Origin: Smittium culicis
Lineage: Eukaryota > Kickxellomycota > Harpellomycetes > Harpellales > Legeriomycetaceae
Length of the DNA stretch: 27,486 nt
Assembly: GCA_001970855.1 (NCBI GenBank)
Contig: LSSN01002757.1
Location: 1-27,486 of the forward strand
Direction of reading: 5' to 3'
Positions 10,801 to 21,013 of this stretch are shown piece after piece. The notes beneath the pieces were generated by a model. It did no database searches. It was not told the origin of the DNA and saw only the letters and a list, made by a program, of their open reading frames with translations. Within the stretch, counting starts at the first letter, position 1; every line of letters starts with the position of its first letter. The position numbers and the translations under genes were made by a program.

Positions 10801-11002
10801 TGCCCATAAATTTGCTAACAGTTGAAATAGCTCGCTCGACATTTTTCTTGATTTCGGTGGCTAGGGTAGCGCTGATTTCTTCGCCGGTTTTTTCGAGACT
10901 TTCTAGTTGAGAATTGAGAGAGTCGATGGTTGTTTGAATCAATTCTACAACGCTTTTGTTGTCAGCAGGTTCAGAGTTTTTTTCGTTGTTGGTTATTCTC
11001 AT
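7835..11002 (-). CDS. NBR1: Nbr1-like selective autophagy receptor, three ZZ fingers plus FW domain
   Basis: Single exon, 1055 aa, ATG at 11002 with A at -3. Residues about 18-65 form a predicted amphipathic coil, followed by an Arg/His/Lys/Ser-rich linker. Three ZZ zinc fingers follow: about 164-208 (CDSC...CIDC...DLCQNC), 226-272 (CNLC...CNIC...DFCSKC) and 297-342 (CDNC...CDIC...DLCIEC). After a long Ser/Lys-rich linker comes the FW (Nbr1 four-tryptophan) domain at about 560-668, with FVKIWSIANVGDVKWPEGT and SPGRYVSKWRL. Nbr1 proteins carry cargo to the autophagosome or vacuole. The extreme C-terminus has an acidic-flanked F-E-M-V (1044-1047), a plausible Atg8-interacting motif. No PB1 or UBA domain is visible, as in other fungal Nbr1 proteins. 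A TATA box lies about 110 bp upstream. The family call is strong; cargo is unknown. Confidence 0.88.
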   Translation of the reverse strand: MRITNNEKNSEPADNKSVVELIQTTIDSLNSQLESLEKTGEEISATLATEIKKNVERAISTVSKFMGTSTPSSRDEYSSSAKIDETANAPLDPWVYESRKKSRRHEKAHSCRKSRSSRASLQSDAENSNDSVENKKNRHRHSHKSSRHKHRSKYVDNDISTIISVSCDSCQQEISDLRWKCIDCPDFDLCQNCKFNHSLINHGHPLYAIPPFYRDVIANRDDSGYEVVCNLCEATINGVRWNCNICEDIDFCSKCRNNSVPFHTNYNEIDHALQASYHSNGNLLDPNPQSNEVDIYIGCDNCGSRIDGEIFKCDICKDFDLCIECFPKLNKIEHAHNEFVLINPSSTRFEDSKVSENKPDSEKSHKKSKKNKTEKIKSTTRIDEIKNSINLIAKKNQKLAEKIHKKVQDNLKKSSKSHKEKLSSNKKSSSASASESEFDKKDSAPNNFSQRSFSHSSTTNNTFNPDASSSMNSRHQHNLSRAKSTRDSIMDIQKRVFRESEQTIRNISKTVMETPEVRNALNWGYSFVNGNTHSPRSHSNHQGDNIQNNMRLYYESQINLSAFFVEDLTIPDNTIVGPNEKFVKIWSIANVGDVKWPEGTKIVFLEGTSMGEYGKTEFPVVIGNTYEKTSVAVDMVSPSSPGRYVSKWRLSTQNGGLFGDLIWCDILVESPDSNSLENPKASPVTSQNDIETTTYQLGNVSLNNPHKNFHAHAMRSHSNFGCGNRYKSRRESRRETLAEYTNSLTETLTPVFESLAKVSADIIQDIIKKGTEAQNSYKESKSSKRNHKSSEQELNDDTSRDIPSNKESEDGTISQNHSVPASATNELVDTEPRKDSESPFVESAIPVVAIDEPLKQVNESERIPGSFRAESMVTLSPNENEDFDVSVAPSEPNTSQSPLYTDILANFKSEIIKEDLELISRRSSLNRMSYPAYSPSNSLDGINDTAVNNRAITTSLPSLSSPPETQEITPKSPAIIRIEPAEGELHNAMNNNMTASTLSIDKEEKFHDVEIGFSDHSVTENKNAADEQENKPETEAETKSESDFEMVYSVHEKNE

Positions 11003-11110
11003 TGTTAAAAACGCTTTCGATAAAATTTAAAAATTACGGAGCTAAATAGAGTTATTTGGGAATGTAATTTGAGGTGATAAATGGCATTAATAACATGGCA
11101 GGGCTGTGGG

Positions 11111-11118
11111 CTTATATA
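11111..11118 (-). promoter_or_regulatory. TATA box of the NBR1-like gene
   Basis: The minus strand reads TATATAAG, about 110 bp before the NBR1 ATG, followed by a GC-richer patch (CCCACAGCCCTGCC). Position and flanks suit a core promoter. Confidence 0.45.
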
Positions 11119-11574
11119 GTTTTTGTTGATCCAATTGCCAAGATTTAATTGCTATTGAGTATAGGCTCTGACTACACTTACAAATTGAATTCTAGCTATT
11201 GGGTAAATGATCTTCGGCTCATGCTAATTTTCTATAAACCCTATTCGTCAGTAAAAGCATCAGCAGTTTTATTTCCCTTGGTTTTCCTTGAATGTGCCTA
11301 TTTTATTTTTCGTACTCGCCTTATTCGAATTCTCAAGCCTTATTATATTAAAGTAAATTACTCATTCTCCTTGGTTTTCGGATTCTGATTATTCTTACTT
11401 ACTTTCCTTATTTTTATGGCGCTTAACAATCTCCTAGTTTTTTGTGGTGTCTATTAGCTTATGTTGTTTTCCAAGAAGGATCAATCAGTCCTTAGCCTTA
11501 ATAATAAATTGCTCCAATAAAGGCATAAACTTTATCACTTTTTTGACTTCAAAGCTATTGGCTGTCAATGAAGG

Positions 11575-11741
11575 TATTTCAGATTTCTTGGCGAGTTAAA
11601 TTGCAGTTATGTGAAGTTTTGGTATTGCGTGGATTCTTTTGAATCTGCGAAGAAATCTTTATGGTAGAGATTTATTCATTTCTAAACCACCGCCAAAATA
11701 CGAAATCTTATACGCAGCAATCTGACTTTGGCTATGTTTAA
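11575..11741 (+). pseudogene. Possible Ty3/gypsy reverse transcriptase/RNase H relic
   Basis: One frame reads YFRFLGEL, then YVKFWYCVDSFESAKKSL and a stop; after a frame change comes YTQQSDFGYV about 26 codons from DSFE. In Ty3/gypsy polyproteins an F-L-G motif, a W-x-x-(E/D)-C-x-x-(A/S)-F-x-x-L-K stretch and, about 27 residues later, T-D-A-S-D-F-G occur in that order. The order and the last spacing fit, but the first gap is too short and the identity is low. Confidence 0.3.
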
Positions 11742-12569
11742 TTATTGCAAAATAGAAGTACTGTATTCAACTTGAACTTCTATGTCATTTTTCAGTAGTC
11801 TAATTATAACTGACCATAAATAGCCACTTAACATTTTCTACAGATTACTTTACGTTATGCTAACAGGGATTTATTGCTCTTATGGTTTGCCACCATTAAA
11901 CACCAAAGATAACTAATTTTGCCAGTATGCTCAAATTACTCTTACATTTTCTCATTTATTTATACAAATTATAACAAGGTGCTATTTATACACAAATAAA
12001 CCTACCCTATAGCTATATTCAGAGAATTAATTGTACCCAGTTAGATTTCCACTTAGCTAATTAATTCGATTTTTTTCTCATACGCTTTGTTTATTGGCTT
12101 TATTGTCATGTGATAATTGATTTTATTATCGGTGGATGCCAAAGTAGCTAGCTGGATGCCCGCTGCGCATATAAGAAACTAAAGTGCTCAATAAAAAGGA
12201 TTGGCTAAAAATTTACGAGGTTTCACCTGATTTAACTTATTAGAATAGTACTGCTGTTGCAGCCAATAGCAAAAATAATCTATAACTGCCAAGGAGAAAG
12301 TATAGCTTTTTAATTTCGCTCACATAAATAATTTACCATACCACGTATTTTAACAACTTAGCATGATTTTTCTTTAGCCCTACATTGATATAACAACATC
12401 GGCATTATAAGCATTATATCATAAATTTTTTTCGCTATATATTATGTTTGTTATAACTCATGAAATGCAAAATACATTATTATTGATGTTTATTCAAAGT
12501 ACAATATATATATATATATATTTTTGATGAAAAGTTTACTTTAATCCTTTCGCGGGTGGTCGACTGTTT

Positions 12570-12672
12570 CTGATCTAGCTAATATAACCAACTATGATAA
12601 GTTAAAAGATTTTAATTCCGAGGCTTTAAGAAGTATTGGTGTATTGTAAAATATCAGCAAATAATAATTATA
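12570..12672 (+). repeat. Dispersed diverged repeat, copy B
   Basis: Blocks TGATCTA, CCAACT, AATTCCGAGGCTTTAAG, TATTGGT and CAGCAAATAAT occur in the same order as in copies A (1645-1740) and C (13640-13735). Copy B is followed at 12698-12725 by a match to the second dispersed repeat. Confidence 0.5.
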
Positions 12673-13009
12673 GTTGGATATCATAAAATCAGTTATTTTA
12701 ACCCTTTCCAAGGCCAACGCATTTTACTTTTGATGATCATAATTGGACAAATCAAAATAATTAATATCGAGTTATTGGATATATTGTAGCTAAAATCCAA
12801 TAAAATATAACAATTTATTGATTTTTCAGGTTGCCTTTTATTTAGGTAATTTTCTAGTAGATATTAAGCCAACCAAGCCTGCATGGGTTAGGATAGGTCA
12901 ACAATATGCAATACAATATGTTACTAGAATAACAAATTCGTTGAAATACATATCTGAAGTTTATGTCAAGGGTGAATATTGTATTTTGTTTAATTTTATA
13001 TGAACATGT

Positions 13010-13159
13010 AGGTTCGAAATAGTGCTTAGACTCTACGGATCTACACAATGGTGACGAACACCAAAATGATTAGAGTGTTCAGCGTGGAGACAACCCTTGC
13101 CTAACGATAACATCACAGATTCAATTCTACTATCATTAATGCAGAAAAATAATAACTAA
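13010..13159 (+). pseudogene. Degenerate coding stretch, possibly retroelement gag
   Basis: A 49-codon stretch with only two internal TGA stops reads FEIVLRLYGSTQW, then ECSAWRQPLPND and NITDSILLSLM. It is GC-richer than its flanks. The spacing of aromatic residues, L-P-x-D and I-L-L-S-L resembles Ty3-type gag capsid starts, but this is a loose resemblance. Confidence 0.25.
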
Positions 13160-13639
13160 ATCAAATTTCTACATCATGAATGTTGTAGGACTGAAAGCCT
13201 GGTCAATTAACGAAAACTGCTAATTTTCTTGCAAAAGATGCTAGAAGAATTATCATTTGTAAAAAAATAGCTAAATATAATATACCTTTGTACCAAAAGA
13301 ATGACACAAAAATATAGTAAACTTCACTAAACACATTAAATACTCAAATAAATCTAGTGCATTGATTCTACTGGATCAAATTACTAACGAATTCGGATTT
13401 AAAGGCTAGAGTGGATTAATTTTTCTACTTATGGGTACAAAATTTAGAATTTTTTATCTAGCATTTAATTTTAGTTGCCCATTTATAGCAATACTATAAA
13501 ATATTTGTAAATAATCATGTAGAATGTTGAACTTAATAGGCCACAAAAATAATCTGTTTCTGTCAAAGCTAAAAATATTGCCATTTGTTCCTCATATAAT
13601 TCGTAGATGAATCAGCCCAATCCTGTGTAGTAGTCTGAT

Positions 13640-13735
13640 AATGATCTACAGAACATACCCAACTGAAATCATTTAAAATATAAAATCTCTAAACTCATAC
13701 AGTCTTTGACTTATTGGTATTAGCAGCAAATAACT
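13640..13735 (+). repeat. Dispersed diverged repeat, copy C
   Basis: TGATCTA, CCCAACT, AGTCTTT, TTATTGGTATTAGCAGCAAA appear in the order seen in copies A and B. The segment between TTATTGGT and GCAAATAA is shorter here by about a dozen bases. Confidence 0.5.
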
Positions 13736-14075
13736 AGTGTTCGTTTAAATAACTAGCGAATCAGTAAAACTGTCGCTTAAAGAATGATATACTAAATAAT
13801 GGTAGCAGAAAATCGCACTTATAATTAAAAGCAACAATTACTACTAAAGTAAAGTTTAATGTAAATAAAATCGATCAATAGAACTTCCCCTTAGAAGTTT
13901 TTTTTACAATCATATAAAAAATGCTATCAGTTCTTACAGTTATCTGCCAAAAGCTATATTCGTTAATAGTATGTTGTGTCTCAAACTAGCCTAGAAAAAT
14001 CGCTACACTGATTCAACATCAGATACTCTAAACTATTTCACATATTTTAATAAATTATAATAGAGTATATAAGAA

Positions 14076-17000
14076 ATGGATACTTGCCCCATATGCAATT
14101 GTAGATTGGATTTATTGACTGTTAGCTTAGAAAAACATGTAAATGACTGTATTGACTTAACAGAAATTAGATCTATAAAAAAAAATATCAATCCCAGTCA
14201 AATAGACAATCATACTAAGCAATCCAAACTATCCCAATTTAAAATTCCTGAAAATGAGCTAGACAAAAGCAACACTCCAGCAAGTTCACAAAGGTATACA
14301 CATTGTCCTATTTGTAACAAAAACTTAATCAGAATGTCTAAAAAATTACAGCTTTCCCATCTCGAGCGCTGCTGCAATGATATAGTTGCTTCTAATCCAA
14401 TAGGTTCAAAAAACCTTAGCAAATTCAATTCAAAGCTACTTTCAAAATGCGTATTTTGTAATAATTCTTGGGAATCGATATTTTATTCCGGAAATACAAC
14501 TTCTATATACGAAAACAGCTTAGCGATCGGAACCCCAGCTTTATTTTCTCCTACACATAATTATCTAAATCACCTTTTTGAATGTGCCTCAAAGAGTGAA
14601 ATATGCCCTACCGAAATCATATCTGACTCTGGTCATGAAAATTTTAGCAGCTTAATCGTTAAAAATCAAGCCTCACAATCAGGCACAATTCCAAATAAGC
14701 ATCAATTTTTTTCTATCAAAAATGATCAAAGTACTTCGAAAAAGGTCGAAAATCCTTATTTAAAACAAAAAACTAAGCAAAATAACTTTTTCGATTTAAA
14801 GTCAACAGACATTTCTTCTATTAGAAAAAAGGATGATAGCTCTCTAAAATTGGATTCACACGCCGATCAAATTCATCTAAAAAAACTATCAAAAGCACAA
14901 AATGCAAGCAAATATAATGATAATAGTAATTTAAACCAACTCAATTACACTAAACATTTAGAGAATATAAATGACTTTTCAAGAAAAGGTACTCTTACCA
15001 TTTTTATCTTATTGGTTTATTTCATAATTAAACTATAAATAATTCAATAATCTTTAGATAATTTCTCCCCTAACGCCTCGAAAAAGTCAGATTCTGATGG
15101 GCTAAAAAATTTCTTTTCAGTGAGAAAAACAATTTCATTATCCAGCATATCCTCTATTTCTAGCTCAGAAAAAAGCTGTGATTTTTCTAAAAAATTAGCT
15201 TTTCCCCAAATCTCTGGATTAAATGGTAAAAGTAAAAACAAAAATATAAATAAAAATACAAGTAAAATCAAGAATAAAAAAAAGGAATTTGAATTACCTC
15301 AAGAACTTGACGAAGAACTTCAAACAGGCTTAGCATTATCAGCCTCCCTAAGTTATATTAACAGTAACGATAACATATATGATGAAAATTGTGAAGGTTC
15401 ACTCATATCTACATCTAAGCCCGTAGAAAGCTTGGCCAACTCAGTTTTCTCCATTCTCGGCAATCAAATGTCTAAATCATCTAAAAATTCATCTGTTAAA
15501 TCGCTAAAAAAAAACTCAAAAGCTTACCAAAACGAAAACTTAAGGTCTGACATTCTACCTGTAAATGAAGGATTATCTTACCTTCAGCACAGAGCATCGG
15601 CACTAAAAGATTTAGATAAAAACGATGAAAGGCCATTGAACTTCACTAGCAATCCAAATCCATTTCCCCTCTCCAAGGATTCCGATAGCAACTATATTGA
15701 TTTGAATTCCAGGGTAATTCAATTGGATTGTTCGACGGCACTAACCCATGACACACCAACAGTTTCTCAAACTACTAAAAAAAGATCTAATAATAGAGAT
15801 GTAGACCACGAATCTCTCAATCACAGCCCTAAAATACCTTCACTCTGGAGCTACTCTTCCAGAGATATAGCTGAAGATAATGAAGCCTATATTACTGCTG
15901 TATTTGATTTAATTAAATGTAAAAATAGAAAGGCAAGTAGAATGCTTAAATAAAGCCATAAATTATTTGCATTTATAATTTTTTGCAGATTTTTCCTATT
16001 TAAAATTATTTTACTCTTAGCTAGAAGGATAATTTGAGAAACTCTACAGACCCTGAAAATCAGACCCGAAGCAATCAGTATCAAATAAACTACGATAAAA
16101 AAAATTCTTTAAATTGCAATGATATAGATGAGCTAGATTTTAAGGGTGATAACATTTCCAGCGAATCCGATAGTTTTAAAAATAATCTGATGAAAGTAAA
16201 CGCTTTTTATTCTGAAAAATTGTTTGATCTATTAAACAGCTATATTTCAGATAAAAAAAAAATTATATCTGAATTTCCCCAAACCAATTTGAGCTTTAAT
16301 TCTTTCGAAAAGCCTTCCTTTGAAAACTATAGCGTTATTTCACTGGATAAAGATTTCAAGTCGATGTCATTTGTACCGTCTAAATATGACGAGTTGGAAG
16401 TTGCTAGAGGGCATAATAGCCCGAATAGCCTTCAAAATGATTTATCAGGGCTCGAAAAATATCCGTTTGAGATTAATACCAAAGCGGAAATAAACCTTTG
16501 TATTAGTGATAACGACGAGCTAGAAATATCTGATTTTAACTATAAACCTTCTAGTTTCAAGGCTTTAAATGAGAAAACAAGCTTGAGCTCAGAAGTAAAT
16601 AAATTACTCAATATCAGCTCTGAAAAGTATAAGCAAAGTAAAGTTATTGCTGATTTTCCGTCTATGACAAAAAAAAGTAACTCTTTTTTGTAATATTTTA
16701 AACTATCACTCCTTTTGTTTTTAAGTTTAAATTATTAAATTTTTTATAGTTTATTTAGAAACCTATTATTCTTTTTTCACTCAGCTATATTATCTTTGAT
16801 TATTTTTAGACACGGGATATTTAAGCTCATTGAAACCTATTTCCAATAGCAGTCTTAGTGACGATTCTGACGATATTAATGAAATGATTAGCTCATTTAA
16901 TGAATTCTCTGTAGCTTATGATGATTCTGAAATATCGTTTACAAACTTTGACACAAATTTCCCAAGTACAGAAAATTTAAATTATAAAAATACTGTTGAT

Positions 17001-18008
17001 ATCAGCCAATTACCAAAGCCTAATACTCGAGAATATTTCCAATTAAAGCAGAGAGATGATACAAGTTCGATCTCTAGTCCTTCACAAAGTGTATATCCCA
17101 CCAGCGATAAAAATAATGCTTTAGAATATAGTTTGATCAAGTCGAACGCTCCTAACATCAATACAAACCTATCATCGACCAACCGACCAAGTTATGATAA
17201 TATGACCATCAAACAGTTAAAGGTAATTTGAAGTAGAAATTTTATTTCAAAAAGTTTGACCTTTATTTATACGATTATTTTCAATGGGTATATTTTGCAA
17301 ATCATTTCAAGTTTATATAAAATGGCTATATAAAGCTAAAAATACTAACAGAACTATTTTACATTGTTTCTATTTACTCAGGACGAGGCAAAAAAATATG
17401 GTCTCAAGACAAGTATGCCCAAAAGTTTGCTGCTTATACAACTAAACAAAATATGGGACATATCTACAGGAGTACAAACCGACAGCTCTATTAGCTTTGC
17501 AAAATCTCAACGTGCCAAACCGAATAAATCTATAGTTACCAATTACCAGTCTAGCCTCGGTTCAAAGAGCCCAGAGTTGACTAATAGGGAGGACACTGGT
17601 TTGAGTAAGGACGAGCAAATTTACAAGTTTATTTTTGAGAATAAGGAACTGTATACTAGTGTCCTATTATATCGGGCGATTGACGTTGATGAATTGCTTG
17701 ATGACCTTGCTAGCTCTGGAGTCAAATGCTCAAAAGCTTATTTGAAGCAGTTTTTGGACAACCAGGTAAAAATTTAAATGTAGTCTAAACTAATTTTTTT
17801 TTTAATATGGGTTTAGCGACTTTTAACCTCAAGTTGTTTTTAAACAAAGATATTTATACATGAATGTATTTTTATTCACTTCAGATATAAATACCTTATT
17901 TACGCACTTTTTTTTTCCTACCTAATATCTTTTGTTTATTAGGGGGTTTGTAACATGTCAGCGAAAGATACTCAAGTTCGTAATGAAAGAGGAAATCGTA
18001 GATATTAA
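14076..18008 (+). CDS. SLX4: SLX4, structure-specific endonuclease scaffold subunit
   Basis: Six exons: 14076-14988, 15058-15899, 16025-16676, 16810-17222, 17382-17765 and 17943-18008, with consistent phases (1,0,1,0,0), giving 1089 aa. An in-frame TAA 6 nt upstream supports the start. The N-terminus has UBZ4-type zinc fingers: C4-x2-C7...H21-x3-C25 and C77-x2-C80...H95-x3-C99, plus a candidate third with C125, C128, H166, C170. The middle is long, Ser/Asn-rich and disordered. The C-terminus is the conserved SLX4 domain that binds the SLX1 nuclease: NMTIKQLK spliced to DEAKKYGLKTSMPKS, then LNKIWD and, later, YLKQFLDNQ spliced to GVCNM. SLX4 holds SLX1 and related nucleases to cut branched DNA in the nucleus. 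The exon 2/3 junction is uncertain: donor 15919 with acceptor 16049 also keeps frame. It is convergent with the next gene, 144 bp apart. Confidence 0.82.
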
Positions 18009-18152
18009 ATAATCACAAATAGTCATCAAATTCTAGAATTATGAAAATTTATATTACTAAGTTCTGTAACAAGAAGATTTAATTAAATTTATCAATACTA
18101 TACAATAAAGATCATTTTCTTATCTTTGAAAGATTAATTATAAGGCAAATAT

Positions 18153-19694
18153 TTAGTTTTTAACTAGAGATAAAAGGTTATTAAAATTTTTGATCTGGGA
18201 AGAGCACTTTTCTAAATCCGAGTCGAATTTAGAGATGGCAGAAACGGTATTTGAAATTTCAGTTTCTACAGCAAGTAATTTTTCCTGCTCGAGTTTTATG
18301 ATTTTTTCGTTTTTGATTACTAGGTTTTGAATTGATTTTATTATATCGTTAGGGTTAGGAAGCTGAGGAGTGGGTTTATTTTTGATATTATTTACAGTTA
18401 GGTTTAGATAGGAATCAGTGTTTCTATTCATTGGCGAGAACGATGCGGTAGGGGTAGAGTAGAGGCTCGAGTTTACTCCAGAGTTTTTAAGCCTTTCAAA
18501 TTCCCAAGCGAAATTATCTTCATCGCTTTCGTCGATATCTTGAATTTCGAAATCGTGGTATTTGCTTATTTTGGACTTTGGTATAGACTTTTTTGATTTA
18601 TTAATTTCGGCGTTTGTAGAGATATCAGTGGGAATAATATCTTCTACAGGGCTAAGATTTTCTGTGTAGTCGACATCGTTAATAAAATCATAAACATCAC
18701 CATACTCATATTTATCTTTTTCTTTTTCTAGTTTTTCGAGCTTTATCTGGGTCTGTATTTTAGTAGTGGTTGAAGATGTAGAATTAAATAATATTCTTGA
18801 GGAAGATTCAGAGTTAGTAGAATCAAGATCATTAAAGATACTTGATTGAGATATTTTTGAGCGATACTGGATTTGGTTTGATGAATCTAAAGGTATGAAA
18901 TCGAGCGATAAGCTATTAGAGTTATTACTATCTTCAGAGTTTAGTTTAGAAAGCATAGCTCTTTTCTTTTTAGCTAAAAAGATATCAGCTGCAGTTGGAA
19001 TATCTAAAAAGTATAAGAATAGAAGGTTTAGAACAATAGACGAAATTTTGTTAGAAAAAATTTGCGTAAAAAAAAAAAATGAAGAAAAAGTGCCTCCAGA
19101 GGAAAAAGGGTTGATGCTCGATAAATTTAAAAGTTTTTCGTCTTGGTTGGACATTTCAATGTCTGTTGAATCATTTCTTAGTTGAGCTATTTTGTCGAAT
19201 GCATATGAACTACATTTAAAGAAATTCATTAAAGTTATTGAGATAAATCAGCATAGGTAGATAATGAAAGTTATGGAGGGAATATAATACCTGTCTGTTT
19301 CTACTTTCTTTACTTGCGCAACAGGAGTCTATATTTAAAAACCAAGATGATATAGCAGCTTTAAAAGTATAAAGAGAAAAGAAAAGAAAGGCTAATTACA
19401 TCGCTGGTTTTAGCAATGATATTTGTGGATTTATTTTTTTGTGGCAAAACATCTCTCTTGATGACTTGAACTTGTTCTATAGCATATAACGTAATATTTA
19501 GGATGATTATGAGAATGAAGAAATTTTAAAATGAAATCAGATAAAATAATGAAAAGAACTGATTATTCTTTTAATATTATGCATAGTAATTTATTTAGGC
19601 AGAAAAAAATGGAATAGACAAATTTACCTTCATCGTGGAAACTCGAGTTTGTCGATTGTCGAATATTTTTAACTTTTGGTTTTTTCTTAAACAT
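18153..19694 (-). CDS. NTR2: NTR2-like spliceosome disassembly factor
   Basis: Exons 19694-19628, 19476-19400, 19328-19291 and 19209-18153, with introns of 151, 71 and 81 nt (GTAAAT, GTAATT and GTATTA donors; TATAG/TGTAG acceptors). Phases 1, 0 and 2 join without a break. The new N-terminus MFKKKPKVKNIRQ is the basic start typical of the NTR2/GCFC group. It is followed by EQVQVIKRDVLPQ, TPVAQVKKVETDRSSYAFDK, and then the hallmark DIPTAADIFLAKKKR, with DFIPLDSS and WEFERLKNSG further on and a C-terminal coiled coil. Ntr2 works with Ntr1 and the Prp43 helicase to take apart spent spliceosomes in the nucleus. The protein ends at the coil, so it is NTR2-sized and lacks the long GCFC domain. Length is 412 aa, or 382 aa if a possible GC-AG intron (19093-19004) is spliced. 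An ATG at 19229 lies inside intron 3 and is not the start. Confidence 0.72.
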
Positions 19695-20949
19695 TTTCTT
19701 GTATTTTTCTATTTATTAAGATGCACGAGACAATTTAGAAATAAAAAGAGTATGAAGTGATTATTTTCAAAGAAAGTTAAAGATGCTACAAACTGTAAGT
19801 TTTATATTTGTTAGATCATTGTAGATTTAAATTAAGGGAAATATGCATAGTGGATTTAGAGTAAATAAAAGCCGTGAGTTGTTTTTCTTGCAATAAAATT
19901 AGTGAGCTACAAACATTATTGGCTAATATTTTAGAGTTAAAATGATTATTTAAAGAAATTATTGGAAGAAATATTATCGTAATCTTAAGCTCTTAGATGT
20001 TTGGCAAATGATTTATCGTGATTACCTATGAATCTGAGCGTTGGAAAAAGATAAGATATTCCATCCAGATAATAAGTGTATATCAGCAATAATGAGCTGC
20101 TGTAAAAGTATAGATAAATGTATATTAGCAAGTAGGGAGTTGATTAGACTGCAGAGAATTAGTTATTTATCAATCAAGGACTGCTACGGTATAGAGTCAT
20201 AATTATGAAAGAATATATATCGTCTATTTGTTGTGGAAATTACTTTCAATATATTACTTTTCTTGGGTTTGGACCACTTTAATCATTGAGTATAAATACA
20301 TTCGCTCAATGAAAGTAGTTTAGGCCTGAGACTGTAATGGCTGTTGGTTTGCTGTTAAATAGCAGCAAATATTGAAACAGCATATAAAGCTGGAATCATG
20401 AATTTCATTCTATTATATTCTACCGCTCATGAAATGGTTAATAATAAGAGCAATAGTTTGCACTTATTTGGATGTATATTTTTAGGGAATGAGAGTAGAA
20501 AGTTTTATTGTAAAGTCAGCCCACAAACTCGAGGAAAAAAATAAAGTATGAAAATAGCAACACCAACATTTCTTATTTCGTAATAGGTGGGATATCGAAA
20601 GATTATTAGCTGTTATTGGCCAATTTTCTAGGTTCAGTTAGTAGAATTCGTCTTATATACCAATCGCTGAGTGCAAGTGTGCTTTGATTAGAATAGATTT
20701 TTTTAATGCTTTATTTATGGCTATTGATGTACATTTTTGATTCAGGCCAATAGATTAAAAGCTATAATTATGATTTAAATATATTGATTCAATTTTTTTT
20801 CAGAACCATAAACCATATCTTATTCAAAACTAAGCTTAGCAATTTCTACATTCTTACCCTCCCATTCTTGATTTATTTTTAGTTAAATACAGAGGGATCA
20901 CTAATCCTCTACACATTATAATATATCCATCATTGGCCGAGATTAAACA
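19695..20949. other. Spacer between divergent NTR2-like and PPR genes
   Basis: No coding region or RNA gene seen. Two small hairpins stand out. At 20277-20315, CTTTAATCATTGAG pairs imperfectly with CTCAATGAAAG around a TATAAATA loop. At 20348-20369, TTTGCTGTT pairs with AGCAGCAAA. The second resembles the GCAGCAAATA end of the dispersed repeat. Confidence 0.5.
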
Positions 20950-20956
20950 ATGATTA

Positions 20957-21007
20957 ATGACTTTATATGATCATTTAGCTCAAAATTTCCCTCAAAATCT
21001 CAATTAA
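20957..21007 (+). promoter_or_regulatory. Upstream ORF ahead of the PPR gene
   Basis: A 16-codon frame starts at ATG 20957 and stops with TAA at 21005-21007, only 6 nt before the main ATG. A smaller one (six codons, 20950-20970) overlaps it. If the transcript begins upstream, both would be met by scanning ribosomes first and could lower PPR translation. Transcript start unknown. Confidence 0.35.
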
Positions 21008-21013
21008 AATATC

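Larger units (their letters stand above)
11119..14075. other. 3 kb spacer between divergent NBR1 and SLX4
   Basis: No intact gene. It is less AT-extreme than the left desert, hinting at decayed coding DNA. It contains the weak reverse-transcriptase-like relic at 11575-11741, repeat copies B and C, a TA microsatellite at 12506-12523 and a gag-like relic at 13010-13159. The open frames at 11149-11388 and 12818-13003 show no domain or conserved pattern, and I do not call them genes. Confidence 0.6.

Noticed and set aside
11149..11388. Plus-strand open frame of 79 codons upstream of NBR1
   Set aside because: Non-ATG start, no domain or conserved pattern, hydrophobic composition expected from AT-rich DNA.
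13011..13040. GGTTCGAAAT as a tRNA T-loop
   Set aside because: The flanking bases do not form a T-stem and there is no matching acceptor stem or anticodon arm.
12818..13048. Overlapping open frames of about 60 codons on both strands
   Set aside because: Short, no recognisable pattern, no supporting splice or promoter signals.
13190..13330. Possible integrase zinc-finger (H2C2) relic in the spacer
   Set aside because: Only a vague D-x-R-(R/K)...K-I-P resemblance; the required His and Cys ligands are missing.
14066..14073. TATATAAG as TATA box for SLX4
   Set aside because: It lies only 2 bases before the ATG, far too close to serve that start codon.
15044..15271. Minus-strand open frame across SLX4 exon 2
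   Set aside because: Shadow of the SLX4 coding frame, with a simple hydrophobic composition from Lys/Asn codons read backwards.
19192..19229. ATG at 19229 as start of the NTR2-like protein
   Set aside because: It lies inside intron 3; the conserved basic N-terminus is found in upstream exons that splice in frame.
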